NCBI GenBank assembly: GCA_012837615.1
Contig: DUQX01000115.1
Span: 1-46,316 of the forward strand
DNA from: Bacillota bacterium
GTDB taxonomy: Bacteria; Bacillota; Dethiobacteria; DTU022; UBA8154
DNA: 46,316 nt
Direction: 5' to 3'
Program-made: the position numbers and the translations under genes
The notes under the pieces: model-generated
The model's database searches: none
What the model saw: only the letters and a program-made list of their open reading frames with translations
What the model was told of the DNA's origin: nothing
Part shown: positions 10,597 to 20,609 of the stretch, one piece after another
How positions within the stretch are numbered: the first letter of the stretch is position 1
How the letters are laid out: each line of letters opens with the position of its first letter

Positions 10597-11934
10597 ATGG
10601 ACCTGTTATTAAAAGGTGGCGTATTACACGACCCCGAAAACGGCTGGGAAGGACCGGCGGAGGTTTTGATCAGGGGAAACAAGATCGAGGCGGTTTCTTT
10701 ATCCCTGGGCCCCGTCGATGTTCCCTTTTGGGATCTCCAGGGGAAAATAATACTGCCGGGGCTGGTGGATATGCACGTTCATCTTAGGGAACCCGGAAAC
10801 GAGGGGAAAGAAACTATAGCTACCGGCTGTGCCGCTGCTGTCGCCGGTGGGGTTACATCTATAGCTTGTATGCCCAATACGGACCCTCCGGCGGATAATA
10901 AAGAGATTATCTGTTATATCAAGGAACGGGCAAAACGGGCGGATCTGGCAAAGGTTTACCCCATAGGCGCTATAACCCGGGGGATTAAAGGAAAAGAAAT
11001 AGCTCCAATGTGGGAGATGGCGCAGGAAGGGGCAAAGGGTTTCTCGGATGATGGAAATCCTGTCTCAGACAGCGGTGTTATGCTCAGAGCGATGCAATAT
11101 GCTTTAAATCTCGGGCTTCCCGTAATTTCTCACTGCGAGGATCTTTCCCTGGCGGCGGGAGGTGTTGTCCATGCGGGGAATCACGGTTATCGCCTGGGGC
11201 TGCCGGTTATTTCCCCCGCCTCCGAGGCGGTAATGGTAGCCAGGGATTTGCTGCTGCAAAAGGAGATAAAGGGCAAGCTGCACCTGGCTCATCTTAGTGC
11301 GAGGGAGAGCGTGGAGCTGTTGAGGTGGGCTAAAGGGGCAGGGATCAGCGTATCGGCAGAAGCAACCCCGCATCACCTGCTGTTAACAGAAGAAGCGGTT
11401 GGGAATTTTAAAACAGAGGCCAAAATGAATCCCCCCCTGCGCACTTCAGCCGATAGGGAGGCCTTACAAAGAGCTTTAAAGGAAGGGTTTATCGGTGTAA
11501 TTGCCACGGACCATGCTCCTCACCGCCTCCAGGAAAAGGAAGATGATTTTCTCAGTGCACCTTTTGGAGTAATAGGGCTTGAAACAGCTTTTCCGCTCCT
11601 CTGGACAAAAATGGTGGAGGAAGGGCTGCTTACAGTGAGCGAACTGGTGGATCGTTTCTCTTCAGCTCCTGCCCGGCTGCTGGATATTCCGGCAGGTTCA
11701 CTAAAACCGGGGGCACCGGCAGATATAGTTGTGGTCGATCCGCAGGCGGAACAAGTCGTAAGCGGAGAAAGGTTTTTTTCCCGGTCGAGAAACACTCCCT
11801 TCGAAGGCTGGCGCTTAAAAGGCTATCCAGTAATGACCATGGTGGATGGGGATATTAAAATGTGGCAGGGGAAGGTTAAAGGTTTTAGCGAGGATTTTCC
11901 CGAAATAAAGAGCATTCTTCAAACAAGGAGGTAA
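10597..11934 (+). CDS. pyrC: Dihydroorotase
   Basis: GLVDMHVHLREPG, CMPNTDPP, ATDHAPH. Start at ATG 10597 after ggggagg. Confidence 0.95.
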   Translation: MDLLLKGGVLHDPENGWEGPAEVLIRGNKIEAVSLSLGPVDVPFWDLQGKIILPGLVDMHVHLREPGNEGKETIATGCAAAVAGGVTSIACMPNTDPPADNKEIICYIKERAKRADLAKVYPIGAITRGIKGKEIAPMWEMAQEGAKGFSDDGNPVSDSGVMLRAMQYALNLGLPVISHCEDLSLAAGGVVHAGNHGYRLGLPVISPASEAVMVARDLLLQKEIKGKLHLAHLSARESVELLRWAKGAGISVSAEATPHHLLLTEEAVGNFKTEAKMNPPLRTSADREALQRALKEGFIGVIATDHAPHRLQEKEDDFLSAPFGVIGLETAFPLLWTKMVEEGLLTVSELVDRFSSAPARLLDIPAGSLKPGAPADIVVVDPQAEQVVSGERFFSRSRNTPFEGWRLKGYPVMTMVDGDIKMWQGKVKGFSEDFPEIKSILQTRR

Positions 11935-11940
11935 AGCTTT

Positions 11941-12726
11941 TTGTTAGCAAAGGCGCGTGTGTTAAGGAACGAAGAAATCGTCCCCGGCTGCTATTATTTG
12001 CAGTTGGAAGAATGGCAGATCGCCAGGGGTTCCCTCCCCGGGCAATTTCTTCACGTGCGCATTGTCGATAATATCGCGCCTTTTCTCAGACGACCTTTTA
12101 GTATAGCGGGAGCTTTTCCCGATTCAGGAAGGGTAGATATAATATATCGTATTGTAGGAAAAGGCACCGAATTATTATCCCGTTTAGGCAAAGGCGAATA
12201 TCTGGATTGCCTTGGCCCACTGGGGACTCCCTTTTCCCCTGCCAGAGATATTGCCGTCAGCGTCTTGTTGGCCGGGGGAGTGGGGATAGCTCCCCTGTTA
12301 TTTTTAGCTCGTATCTTAAGCGGTGAAGGGAAAAAAATACTGGTATATTATGGCGCATCTACTTCCGGCGAGCTGCTTCCCCTGAAAGAATTCTTACCGA
12401 AAAAAGCTGAAGTTTTCCTGGCTACTGAGGATGGCAGTGCCGGTTATCGAGGCCTGGTGACAGATTTATTTGAAAGCACTTTAGTAGCCGGAACGCGAAG
12501 GGCAGAGATCTTTGCCTGTGGTCCGAAGCCTATGCTGAAAATTCTGGCACAAAAAAATAGATACTGGGGTTATCCCATGCAGCTTTCCCTCGAAGAGAGG
12601 ATGGCCTGCGGGATCGGTGCCTGCCAAGGCTGTGCCGTAAAAGTACGCAGTGAGGATGACAAAACCGGTTACCTCAGGGTTTGCCGAGAAGGCCCTGTTT
12701 TTGATTTTCAGGAGGTGGCGTGGTAA
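11941..12726 (+). CDS. pyrK: Dihydroorotate dehydrogenase electron-transfer subunit
   Basis: RRPFSIAG flavin motif; CGIGACQGCAVKV [2Fe-2S] motif; SD aaggaggt. Confidence 0.93.
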   Translation: MLAKARVLRNEEIVPGCYYLQLEEWQIARGSLPGQFLHVRIVDNIAPFLRRPFSIAGAFPDSGRVDIIYRIVGKGTELLSRLGKGEYLDCLGPLGTPFSPARDIAVSVLLAGGVGIAPLLFLARILSGEGKKILVYYGASTSGELLPLKEFLPKKAEVFLATEDGSAGYRGLVTDLFESTLVAGTRRAEIFACGPKPMLKILAQKNRYWGYPMQLSLEERMACGIGACQGCAVKVRSEDDKTGYLRVCREGPVFDFQEVAW

Positions 12727-13638
12727 ATGGCAAATCTGGAGGTTAATTTGGGGCCGCTGAAATTAAAAAATCCTGTGCTGGCTGCATCCGGTACTTTCGG
12801 TTTTGGCGAAGAGTACGCCTCGTTTTTTGAACTTGAAAAGTTGGGAGCGGTCATTGTTAATAGCTTGACCCTGAAACCCAAACAGGGAAACCCTCCCCCC
12901 AGGATAGCCGAAACTCCCGCCGGAATGCTAAATTCAATTGGATTGCAGAATCCCGGGCTGGAAGCCTTTTTAGAGAAGGATTTTCCCCGCCTTAAAAGCC
13001 TTAATGCCGCGGTTATTATCAATATCGCCGGAGATACAGAGGATGATTACCTTACGCTGGCGCGGGAGCTGTCGGAGATTAACGGAATTCTTGCCTTGGA
13101 GCTTAATCTATCCTGTCCCAACGTGAAAGAGGGAGGCATTTTTTTTGGAAACTCGGTAGATGTTATGAGCAGGCTAATCAGCAAAGTGCGCCGGGCCTGC
13201 CGTTTGCCCTTAATCGTCAAGCTTACGCCGAATGTGACGGATATAGTAGAGTTGGCCGAAGCTGCTGAAAGCAGCGGCGCTGATATTCTATCCTTGATTA
13301 ATACTTTAAAAGGAATGGTGATCGATGTTTCAAAGAGAAGCCCGCTTCTGGGAAATATAACGGGCGGGCTTTCCGGGCCGGCAGTCAGGCCGGTAGCGGT
13401 GCGGATGGTGTATGAAGTATACAGATCCGTAAAGATACCTATCATCGGCATGGGGGGTATATCTAACCTGGATGATGCGCTGCAGTTTTTTTTGGCGGGT
13501 GCCCGTGCTGTAGCGGTCGGTTCGGCGAACTTTATCGATCCTTATACCATACCCCGGCTTATCTCAGATTTGCAGCAGTTCATGGAGTCGGAAGGACTCC
13601 ATAGTATAGATGAGATTGTAGGTGCTGCGCAGAGATAA
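12727..13638 (+). CDS. pyrD: Dihydroorotate dehydrogenase (type 1B catalytic subunit)
   Basis: NPVLAASGTFGFG, ELNLSCPNVK, GMGGISNLDDALQF; stop/start adjacent to pyrK. Confidence 0.94.
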   Translation: MANLEVNLGPLKLKNPVLAASGTFGFGEEYASFFELEKLGAVIVNSLTLKPKQGNPPPRIAETPAGMLNSIGLQNPGLEAFLEKDFPRLKSLNAAVIINIAGDTEDDYLTLARELSEINGILALELNLSCPNVKEGGIFFGNSVDVMSRLISKVRRACRLPLIVKLTPNVTDIVELAEAAESSGADILSLINTLKGMVIDVSKRSPLLGNITGGLSGPAVRPVAVRMVYEVYRSVKIPIIGMGGISNLDDALQFFLAGARAVAVGSANFIDPYTIPRLISDLQQFMESEGLHSIDEIVGAAQR

Positions 13639-13762
13639 TTTTTCTTAACAGATGAAAACAGATGGAGAATTATTCTGGGACTTGTTGCAGTTTGTTCGAG
13701 TTTTTCAGTTTATCCAATGAGAAGTTATAAGTGAGAAGTTATAAGAAAGAGCGGGATATAAA

Positions 13763-14509
13763 ATGACAGATATAAATGAAGCGGCCCAAAGAATTATTGT
13801 GGCGCTCGACGTTGATCATGAAAAGGAAGCGTATGATCTTGTGAAACTCCTCTCCCCTCCGATCAGCTATTACAAAGTCGGCATGAGGCTTTATACTGCC
13901 TGTGGGCCCCGTGTTATTGCGGGTTTAAAGGGGCTGGGTGCCAGGGTGTTCTTGGATTTAAAATTTCACGATATACCCAATACCGTTGCTTCTACAGTTG
14001 AGGTAGTAACCCGTCTTGGAGTTGACATGTTCAACATTCATTTAAGCGGGGGAAAGAATATGGTTAAAGCAGCGGTAGAAGCAGCCGCGAAGTCGGCTGA
14101 AGAATTGGGAAAGACAAAAACGCTGGTTCTCGGCGTTACCGTTTTGACATCCTTAAACGAAAAAATGCTCAGAGATGAGGCAGGTGTCGGGAAAAAACTG
14201 GAACAGCATGTTGTAGACCTGTCTCTAATGGGGAAAGAAAGCGGGATAAACGGTGTGGTAGCCTCCGCCCGCGAGGCGGCTTTAATACGCAAAGAATGCG
14301 GGGAAGAGTTTCTTATCGTCTCACCAGGTGTCAGGCCATTGTGGGCCGCATCCGGCGATCAGCAGCGGGTTTTTACTCCCCGCCAGGCCATGGAAGCGGG
14401 GGCAGACTTTATGGTTATCGGCAGGCCGATTATTAAGCACCGCTCTCCACGGGAAGCTTTGGAAATGATTTTGTCTGAAATTGCCAACAATAATAGCGGA
14501 AGGCAATAA
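13763..14509 (+). CDS. pyrF: Orotidine 5'-phosphate decarboxylase
   Basis: VALDVDHEKEA, FLDLKFHDIPNTV, SPGVRP, FMVIGRPI. Confidence 0.94.
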   Translation: MTDINEAAQRIIVALDVDHEKEAYDLVKLLSPPISYYKVGMRLYTACGPRVIAGLKGLGARVFLDLKFHDIPNTVASTVEVVTRLGVDMFNIHLSGGKNMVKAAVEAAAKSAEELGKTKTLVLGVTVLTSLNEKMLRDEAGVGKKLEQHVVDLSLMGKESGINGVVASAREAALIRKECGEEFLIVSPGVRPLWAASGDQQRVFTPRQAMEAGADFMVIGRPIIKHRSPREALEMILSEIANNNSGRQ

Positions 14510-14546
14510 TGCAAAAGAAACAGCCAGCAGAAAAGAGGTGCCGTGA

Positions 14547-15428
14547 ATGAGATTTGGTATACATATGCCACAAAAAGGCGGGTTCGCCAGGAATGTAAAA
14601 CGCGCTGTGGAAATTGGCTGCCAAACGTTGCAGGTGTTTGTAGGAAATCCAACCAGTTGGAACCCCCCTTTACCAAAACCAGAAGAATTGGTTCAGCGGG
14701 GCGAGCTTTTAAGAGAACATTCTATTTTTCCACTGATAGTACATACCGCTTATCTTGTGAACCTGGCAGCCGCAAAAGAAGAATTTTACCAGAAATCGCG
14801 ATTGCTCTTTCGGAAAACGCTGCAAAATGCCTGTAACCTTGGTTCTGCATACCTAGTATTGCATGTGGGTAGCCATGGCGGCAGGGGATATAAAAAGGGG
14901 ATGGAGTTATTCATTTCTACGCTGAAAGAGGAGATGGAAGATTGGCCTTCTTCAGATATAGAGCTTCTCCTGGAAAATACCGCAGGGGGAGGAACTTCAA
15001 TGGGGGGAACTTTTATCTCCATCGGCAATATAATAAAAGCTCTGGGTGACGATGCGCCTCTTGGACTTTGCCTCGATACAGCACATGCCTGGGCGGCAGG
15101 TTATGATTTTTCCACCGGGGAAGGGTTGAAGAAGGCTATGGATGAGCTAAATGAACATGTTGGCCTGGAACGGGTAAAAGCCATTCATGCCAACGATTCG
15201 GCTACTCCCCGAGGTTCTCATCGGGATCGACACGCTCATTTGGGAGAAGGGTATATCGGCGATGAAGGATTTAAGGAGTTTTTTAGTTATCCGTGGCCGG
15301 AAAATTTACCGGTAATTCTGGAGACCCCGGAGATCGGAAGCAAATGGGATGCTATAAATCTTTCAAAGTTACATCTTTACAGCGGAGAGCCTCGAGTTGT
15401 AAAGAGGGGAATAGAAGAAGATGGGTAG
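14547..15428 (+). CDS. nfo: Deoxyribonuclease IV (endonuclease IV)
   Basis: FGIHMPQKGGF, VHTAYLVNLA, LLENTAGGGTSMG, CLDTAHAWAAGYD, HANDSATPRGSHRDRHAHLGEG. Confidence 0.93.
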   Translation: MRFGIHMPQKGGFARNVKRAVEIGCQTLQVFVGNPTSWNPPLPKPEELVQRGELLREHSIFPLIVHTAYLVNLAAAKEEFYQKSRLLFRKTLQNACNLGSAYLVLHVGSHGGRGYKKGMELFISTLKEEMEDWPSSDIELLLENTAGGGTSMGGTFISIGNIIKALGDDAPLGLCLDTAHAWAAGYDFSTGEGLKKAMDELNEHVGLERVKAIHANDSATPRGSHRDRHAHLGEGYIGDEGFKEFFSYPWPENLPVILETPEIGSKWDAINLSKLHLYSGEPRVVKRGIEEDG

Positions 15429-16803
15429 GGGGAAGATAGTTTATGTTTGCAGCGAATGCGGTTATGAGGCTCGCAAGTGGATGGGTCGCTGCCCGGGTTG
15501 CGGCGGTTGGACAACCATGGTAGAAGAAAGAATTAACCGGGCTGTTCCAAGCGGAACAACCGGGTCAAGGCCTCCCGGAGAACCGGCATCTCTAAACGAG
15601 GTTGAACCTCACGCTGCAATGCGCCTTCCTACAAATATTGCTGAACTGGACAGGGTCCTGGGAGGGGGGATAGTGCCCGGCACAGTGATCCTGGTGGGGG
15701 GCGATCCGGGCATTGGCAAATCCACCCTTTTACTGCAGGCAGCGATCAGGCTTGTCTCTGCAGGGTGCAATGTTCTTTATGTGACAGGGGAGGAATCTCT
15801 CCAGCAGATAAAAATGCGTGCGGACAGGCTTTGCTCTTCAGGGACAACTCTTTTAGTGCTGGCGGAAACAGAATACGACCGTATTGCAACAGTTATCGCT
15901 AAATACAATCCCCGGGTGGTAATAATAGATTCAATCCAAACCGTTATGAAAAGCGAGCTGGGCAGTGTTCCCGGTAGCGTGGTACAAATTCGAGAGGTTA
16001 CGGCATCGCTTGTCCAGCTGGCCAAAACCCGGGAAGTGTCTTTTTTTATTGTGGGTCATGTAACCAAAGAAGGAACCCTGGCCGGGCCTCGTCTTCTGGA
16101 GCATATGGTGGACTGCGTGCTCTATTTTGAGGGGGATCGCTACCAGAGTTTTCGAATTTTACGTGGTGTTAAAAACCGCTTTGGCGCCACAAATGAAATA
16201 GGGATATTCTCCATGGGCCAATCCGGTTTGGATGAAGTGCAGAACCCATCAGCTCTATTTATGAATCAGCGCCCCCTGAACATGGCCGGTTCGACGGTAG
16301 TTCCCATTATTGAAGGCACACGTCCACTGCTGGTAGAGATCCAGGGGCTGGTAACCCCTTCCTATTTCGGGGGTGCTCCCCGGCGGACGACCACGGGGCT
16401 AGACTATAACAGAGTGGCAATTATTATCGCTGTTTTAGAAAAAAGGACCGGATTGCAGTTATCAAATTGCGATATTTTTGTAAACGTGGTGGGCGGCGTT
16501 AAAATAATGGAGCCTGCCGCAGATCTCGGGGTAGGGCTAAGCATAGCGTCAAGTTTCAAGGACCGGCCGCTTCTTAAACAGATGATGATGGTAGGAGAAA
16601 TTGGACTGACAGGGGAAATACGACCTGTCAATCGTATAGAAGAGCGGCTGAAAGAAGGAGCAAAAATGGGGTTTTCCTGCTGCCTTCTACCGCAGGGCAA
16701 CATATGCGGAAATAATATTTCCCATATAAAGGGATTGGAAAAAGATCTAAAACTTAAAGGGGTATCGACCCTGGCAGAGGCCATTGAGCTCGCCATAGCT
16801 TGA
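15421..16803 (+). CDS. radA: DNA repair protein RadA
   Basis: CSECGYEARKWMGRCPGCGGW zinc finger; GGDPGIGKSTLLLQ Walker A; KNRFGATNEIGIF; overlaps the nfo stop by 8 nt. Confidence 0.95.
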   Translation: MGRGKIVYVCSECGYEARKWMGRCPGCGGWTTMVEERINRAVPSGTTGSRPPGEPASLNEVEPHAAMRLPTNIAELDRVLGGGIVPGTVILVGGDPGIGKSTLLLQAAIRLVSAGCNVLYVTGEESLQQIKMRADRLCSSGTTLLVLAETEYDRIATVIAKYNPRVVIIDSIQTVMKSELGSVPGSVVQIREVTASLVQLAKTREVSFFIVGHVTKEGTLAGPRLLEHMVDCVLYFEGDRYQSFRILRGVKNRFGATNEIGIFSMGQSGLDEVQNPSALFMNQRPLNMAGSTVVPIIEGTRPLLVEIQGLVTPSYFGGAPRRTTTGLDYNRVAIIIAVLEKRTGLQLSNCDIFVNVVGGVKIMEPAADLGVGLSIASSFKDRPLLKQMMMVGEIGLTGEIRPVNRIEERLKEGAKMGFSCCLLPQGNICGNNISHIKGLEKDLKLKGVSTLAEAIELAIA

Positions 16804-16817
16804 AAAAAAACAAGCTT

Positions 16818-17231
16818 TTATGAGAGATGGAAGAATCCCAGAGCATTAAGTTTTTCATATTCTTTGAAGAATATATCCTCCAGCTTGAAGCCCAGCAAGT
16901 TGCACAAAGCGGTTAAATAGAAAAGGTGGTTTCCGATCTCTTCCTCAATGATCTCTTTGCAGTTTTCACATAATTGCCCTTCAAGATGGGATAACATGTA
17001 TTTTCGGCATTCTTCAAGCGAAGCTCCGGGGGGGAGATGTTGCTTGCGGGCATTGATAGAGATGCAGCCGCAGTCTGTTACTGCTTTGGTAATTGCCCTG
17101 TTTATCCGCACAGCGGTTTCTGCATGTTTGGAAATGCTGTCCAGGATACTGCGGTGTCGGAGGAGCAGTTCGGAAACTTTATCTTGAAAAAGGTCAACAA
17201 CCTTATCGTTCCCGGCTTTCATGACTTTCAT
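16818..17231 (-). CDS. Conserved Firmicutes protein of unknown function (DUF1573/MazG-like style)
   Basis: 137 aa; INRAITKAVTDCGCISINARKQ...HLEGQLCENCKEIIEEEIGNHLFYLTALCNLL resembles a conserved family in Peptococcaceae. Confidence 0.6.
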   Translation of the reverse strand: MKVMKAGNDKVVDLFQDKVSELLLRHRSILDSISKHAETAVRINRAITKAVTDCGCISINARKQHLPPGASLEECRKYMLSHLEGQLCENCKEIIEEEIGNHLFYLTALCNLLGFKLEDIFFKEYEKLNALGFFHLS

Positions 17232-17433
17232 GTCACCTCTTTTGCTTTCTTACCCCTATTATACTTGCTGTTTTAAAACCTTGTCAACTTCTACTGATTA
17301 GACATTTATCCGGAAAAGGTGCCGCCCTGGGGCGGATTTTTTTAATTTAAAAAGTTTGCCATTTTTGCATAGGAATGAACATAGTAATAAACATGTTGTA
17401 TTTAAAAACTGGTTTTTCAGGGAAAACAGCTAC

Positions 17434-18333
17434 ATGAACGATGGTTATGTAAAAGTAATCATGGCTTCGATAATATGGGGAACAATAGGAATTTTTGCCC
17501 GCTGGAGCGGTGCCGATCCGCTGCTTTTATCCTTTTCACGTTCTTTCCTAACTGTTCCGGCACTACTTCTTTTCTTATATTATAAGCGTGAACCTTTCCC
17601 CTGGCTCCATGTCAGGGATTTTTTTCCGGTAATTATCAGCGGTGTGTTTCGGGCCGCAGGTTTGTACTTTTATTTTATTGCAATTAGCCTGGCTTCCCTG
17701 TGTTATACATTGATTATATTTTATCTGGCCCCTGTTATGATCGTCCTGTTAGGCCCGTTATTTATTGGGGAGAGGTTCGAAAAGAACAGCCTGTATGCAC
17801 TTCTTATTGCCGTTAGCGGCATTGTGTTTGTCCTCATATCGATCTTCGATAACCATGACTCTGCCATACAGCTAAACGGGATTTTAAATGCTTTCTTGGG
17901 GGCTGTATGTTTTGCATTTACCGTTACAATTGCTAAAGGGTTAAAAGAAACAAATGGTCTGGTTCTGACCTTTTATCAAATGCTTGTGGCGGCAGTCTGC
18001 TTGTTGCCTTTTCTTAATATCCGGGAGGTACTGGTATATATCTTTAAAATTGACGTATTTAGGTTCTCCGGCCTGTTATTGCTGGGGATTATTCATACCG
18101 CTTTAGCTTATGTTATCTACCATGAAGGCCTGAAAGTAGTAAAAATCCAGCATGCCGGCATTTTCCTTTATCTGGACCCGGTGGTCGCATCAATACTGGG
18201 GTACCTGATCTTTCGGGAAACAATTAGCCTGCCGGGGTTTCTGGGGGCGTTTCTAATAATAGTTGCGGGAATTGTCGTAACCGTCGAAAGTATAGGAAAT
18301 AATACTGGAATTATTGGCAGAAATAGGTGTTGA
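17434..18333 (+). CDS. EamA/DMT-family transporter
   Basis: Ten predicted TM segments; SIIWGTIGIFARW; HTALAYVIYHEGLKVVKIQHAGIFLYLDPVVASILGYLIFRE. Confidence 0.85.
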   Translation: MNDGYVKVIMASIIWGTIGIFARWSGADPLLLSFSRSFLTVPALLLFLYYKREPFPWLHVRDFFPVIISGVFRAAGLYFYFIAISLASLCYTLIIFYLAPVMIVLLGPLFIGERFEKNSLYALLIAVSGIVFVLISIFDNHDSAIQLNGILNAFLGAVCFAFTVTIAKGLKETNGLVLTFYQMLVAAVCLLPFLNIREVLVYIFKIDVFRFSGLLLLGIIHTALAYVIYHEGLKVVKIQHAGIFLYLDPVVASILGYLIFRETISLPGFLGAFLIIVAGIVVTVESIGNNTGIIGRNRC

Positions 18334-18388
18334 TTGTGTTTTCAAAAACTCGATGGGAATTTATTATCCGGTATCGCATCAGCCGGTA

Positions 18389-19750
18389 TTAGCGTTTTTC
18401 CTTCAGCTCCGGAGGGAGCATTTTTTCTTCATCGGTAAAAAAGAAGATGACAAATGCCAGTATCACTGCGAGCCCGGCGATGGGCAGGAAAGTTGCATGG
18501 ATATTGATATCCAGTAAGGTGGCGATTATATAAGGTGCTGCCGCGGCACCCAGGCAGCGGGCGCTGCCAAAAATAGTGGTCATGATTCCTCGGTGGCTGC
18601 GGGAAGATATTGCAGAGCCAATGGTGTCCAGTACCGGCAGGAGCAGCCCTGCACTAAATCCTATCAGTACAAGATTCGGCCAGATAAGTTTGCTGGAGTA
18701 AATATAGGGAATCAGGAAAAGGGAAACCCCGGAAATCAAGAGGCCGGCGGTCAGGGTGACGCGTGGCCCGATATTTGTGGCGATCGCCGGCGTGAAATAA
18801 GCGGTTACCATCATTGCGGCTACCGGGATGGCTACAATTAACCCGTGGATGACGGTTCCGTCAGGGATTTTTTGGCCAATGAATTCACCCACCCAAAACA
18901 TAGCCCCAAACAGGAATAATATGCCGGCAAAAGATGCAAGAAGAGCGAGTATGTTATGCAAACTTAGCAGCCGGGATAATGAACCCAGTTCAGAATGGAG
19001 CGAAACTTCCCGTTGTTGCGGTTCTTTGATGGAAGACCAAAATAGGAAAGCAACTGGAAAGGAAATAATGGGGTAGACAAAAAAGGGGGCGTACCAGCCC
19101 AGCAACCCTGCAATTCCACCGATGATTGGGCTAATAAGTTTACCCAGGCCGTTTGCTATTTCCAGGAAGCCCATAACCCTGGTTCTTTCCTGACTCTGAA
19201 AAATATCACCGGCCAGCGCAACAGCCAGGTACATGGGTGTTGCTGAACCAACTCCCTGTAAAAAGCGGAAAAATAGCACCGTCCGGAAAGGGTTTTCCAG
19301 TATTAGCAGCGCTGCTCCAGCCAGCCCTCCTGCTGCACCGTAAAGGAAAATAGAAGGAACAACGATCTTTTTCCTTCCCAACCTGTCCGCCAGGATACCA
19401 CCTAAGGGATTTAATAAAGCGGCGGTAAAAGATACTATGACAAACATTAGCGATATTTCTTGCAGTGTCAGGCCAAGCGCTTTTCTCATCTGTGGGAAAA
19501 CCGGCAAAAGCATCGTATTGGCCATAATCATAATCGAGGTTGATGCCCCCAGTGAGAAGACCTTTAAGTTTGTTGTTGCTTCCATAACAAACAAAAGCTC
19601 GAAATTGTCACAAACGGCATTTCGAAGCTTTCCTTTCATGTGTTTTTTTGCTCCGGTGAGTCCAGCGGGTATTGCGGCGGTAAGTGAATATATTGGAAAT
19701 CCAGGAACGATAATAATTAATGCTGCAATAAAGGCAACAACCCCAACCAT
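18389..19750 (-). CDS. MFS transporter (start uncertain; 19639 or 19585 are alternatives)
   Basis: GGILADRLGRKKIV motif and many TM segments; homologous part begins around MEATTNLKVFSLGAS. Confidence 0.85.
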   Translation of the reverse strand: MVGVVAFIAALIIIVPGFPIYSLTAAIPAGLTGAKKHMKGKLRNAVCDNFELLFVMEATTNLKVFSLGASTSIMIMANTMLLPVFPQMRKALGLTLQEISLMFVIVSFTAALLNPLGGILADRLGRKKIVVPSIFLYGAAGGLAGAALLILENPFRTVLFFRFLQGVGSATPMYLAVALAGDIFQSQERTRVMGFLEIANGLGKLISPIIGGIAGLLGWYAPFFVYPIISFPVAFLFWSSIKEPQQREVSLHSELGSLSRLLSLHNILALLASFAGILFLFGAMFWVGEFIGQKIPDGTVIHGLIVAIPVAAMMVTAYFTPAIATNIGPRVTLTAGLLISGVSLFLIPYIYSSKLIWPNLVLIGFSAGLLLPVLDTIGSAISSRSHRGIMTTIFGSARCLGAAAAPYIIATLLDINIHATFLPIAGLAVILAFVIFFFTDEEKMLPPELKEKR

Positions 19751-19971
19751 GATTATTTTTTACATTAGAAGCTTTATATATTACCATACAAAAATGGAAA
19801 AAATGTCAGTGCTCATAATGTAGAAACTAAAGGCGAATTGCGGGGGCTGTATTATCCTGGTATCGCCGGGAAAGGCTCTTAGATTATAACCTCCAAGCTT
19901 TTACTTTTTTATGTGTAATCTGGTTCACTATTTCATCAAAACTTCTCCAATTAACGCTTGTTTCCAGCTCC

Positions 19972-20000
19972 TTTACAGGTTTCGAGTACTATTGTATAAT
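19972..20000 (+). promoter_or_regulatory. sigmaA-type promoter for tRNA-Ser
   Basis: TTTACA-N17-TATAAT. Confidence 0.7.
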
Positions 20001-20072
20001 AAACAATACAGTCCGGGTGAAGATGGGTCTGACGAAGATAATAGGAATTGCACTAATTGCGCAACTGAACAT

Positions 20073-20164
20073 GGAGAGATGGCCGAGTCCGGTTGAAGGC
20101 GCACGACTCGAAATCGTGTAACGGGTGAAACCGTTCGTGGGTTCGAATCCCACTCTCTCCGCCA
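20073..20164 (+). tRNA. tRNA-Ser (anticodon CGA), CCA encoded
   Basis: ggagagatggccgag...cacgaCTCGAAAtcgtg...long variable arm...gggttcgaatccc...ctctccgcca. Confidence 0.95.
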
Positions 20165-20166
20165 AT

Positions 20167-20197
20167 AAAGCTCCAGGCAACCGCTCCTGGAGCTTTT
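20167..20197 (+). terminator. Terminator after tRNA-Ser
   Basis: AAAGCTCCAGG caaccgct CCTGGAGCTTTT. Confidence 0.8.
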
Positions 20198-20541
20198 GGA
20201 ATTCAAAGGCGGGATTTATTAGCAGAGGTAATTAACGGGGATTATCAAAATATAAAAAAATCGGAGAAATTCATAGGGCTTTTACCAATTTGTTGCTATC
20301 GGAGGAGAATTTTAGGAAGTTGCTGCTGCTCTCGCCAATCTTTGTTATGCACAGGTGTTATGCACGGGTGCAAACAATTTAGCAGCTTCGGAAAAGTACT
20401 GGCTGTAGCCGTATTAGGGTGGGGTAAGGGTTTGGTTCATCCTTGAAAGAAAAATTGCTCGGAAATGATAATTTGAAGCAATTCTTTTTTTGCCAAATGA
20501 AAAAAATGGGTGCATTGCAAATGGCTTCCACAAATAATTTA

Positions 20542-20609
20542 TTGACAATACGGGGCGCTTATGATATTATATAAGATTTTTTGACATAAATAATATTATA
20601 TGTTAAAAT
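20542..20609 (+). promoter_or_regulatory. Two tandem sigmaA promoters upstream of carD
   Basis: TTGACA-N17-TATTAT (20542-20570) and TTGACA-N17-TAAAAT (20581-20609). Confidence 0.75.

Noticed and set aside
17318-17348. GCCGCCCTGGGGCGGATTTTTTT hairpin as a terminator of a hidden plus-strand RNA
   Set aside because: Terminator-like, but no convincing promoter or transcript upstream; it may only limit radA read-through antisense to the 16818-17231 gene.
19973-20206. Minus-strand ORFs containing REWDSNPRTVSP / RVGFEPTNGFTRYT
   Set aside because: Antisense translations of the tRNA-Ser gene, a well-known false ORF pattern; not proteins.
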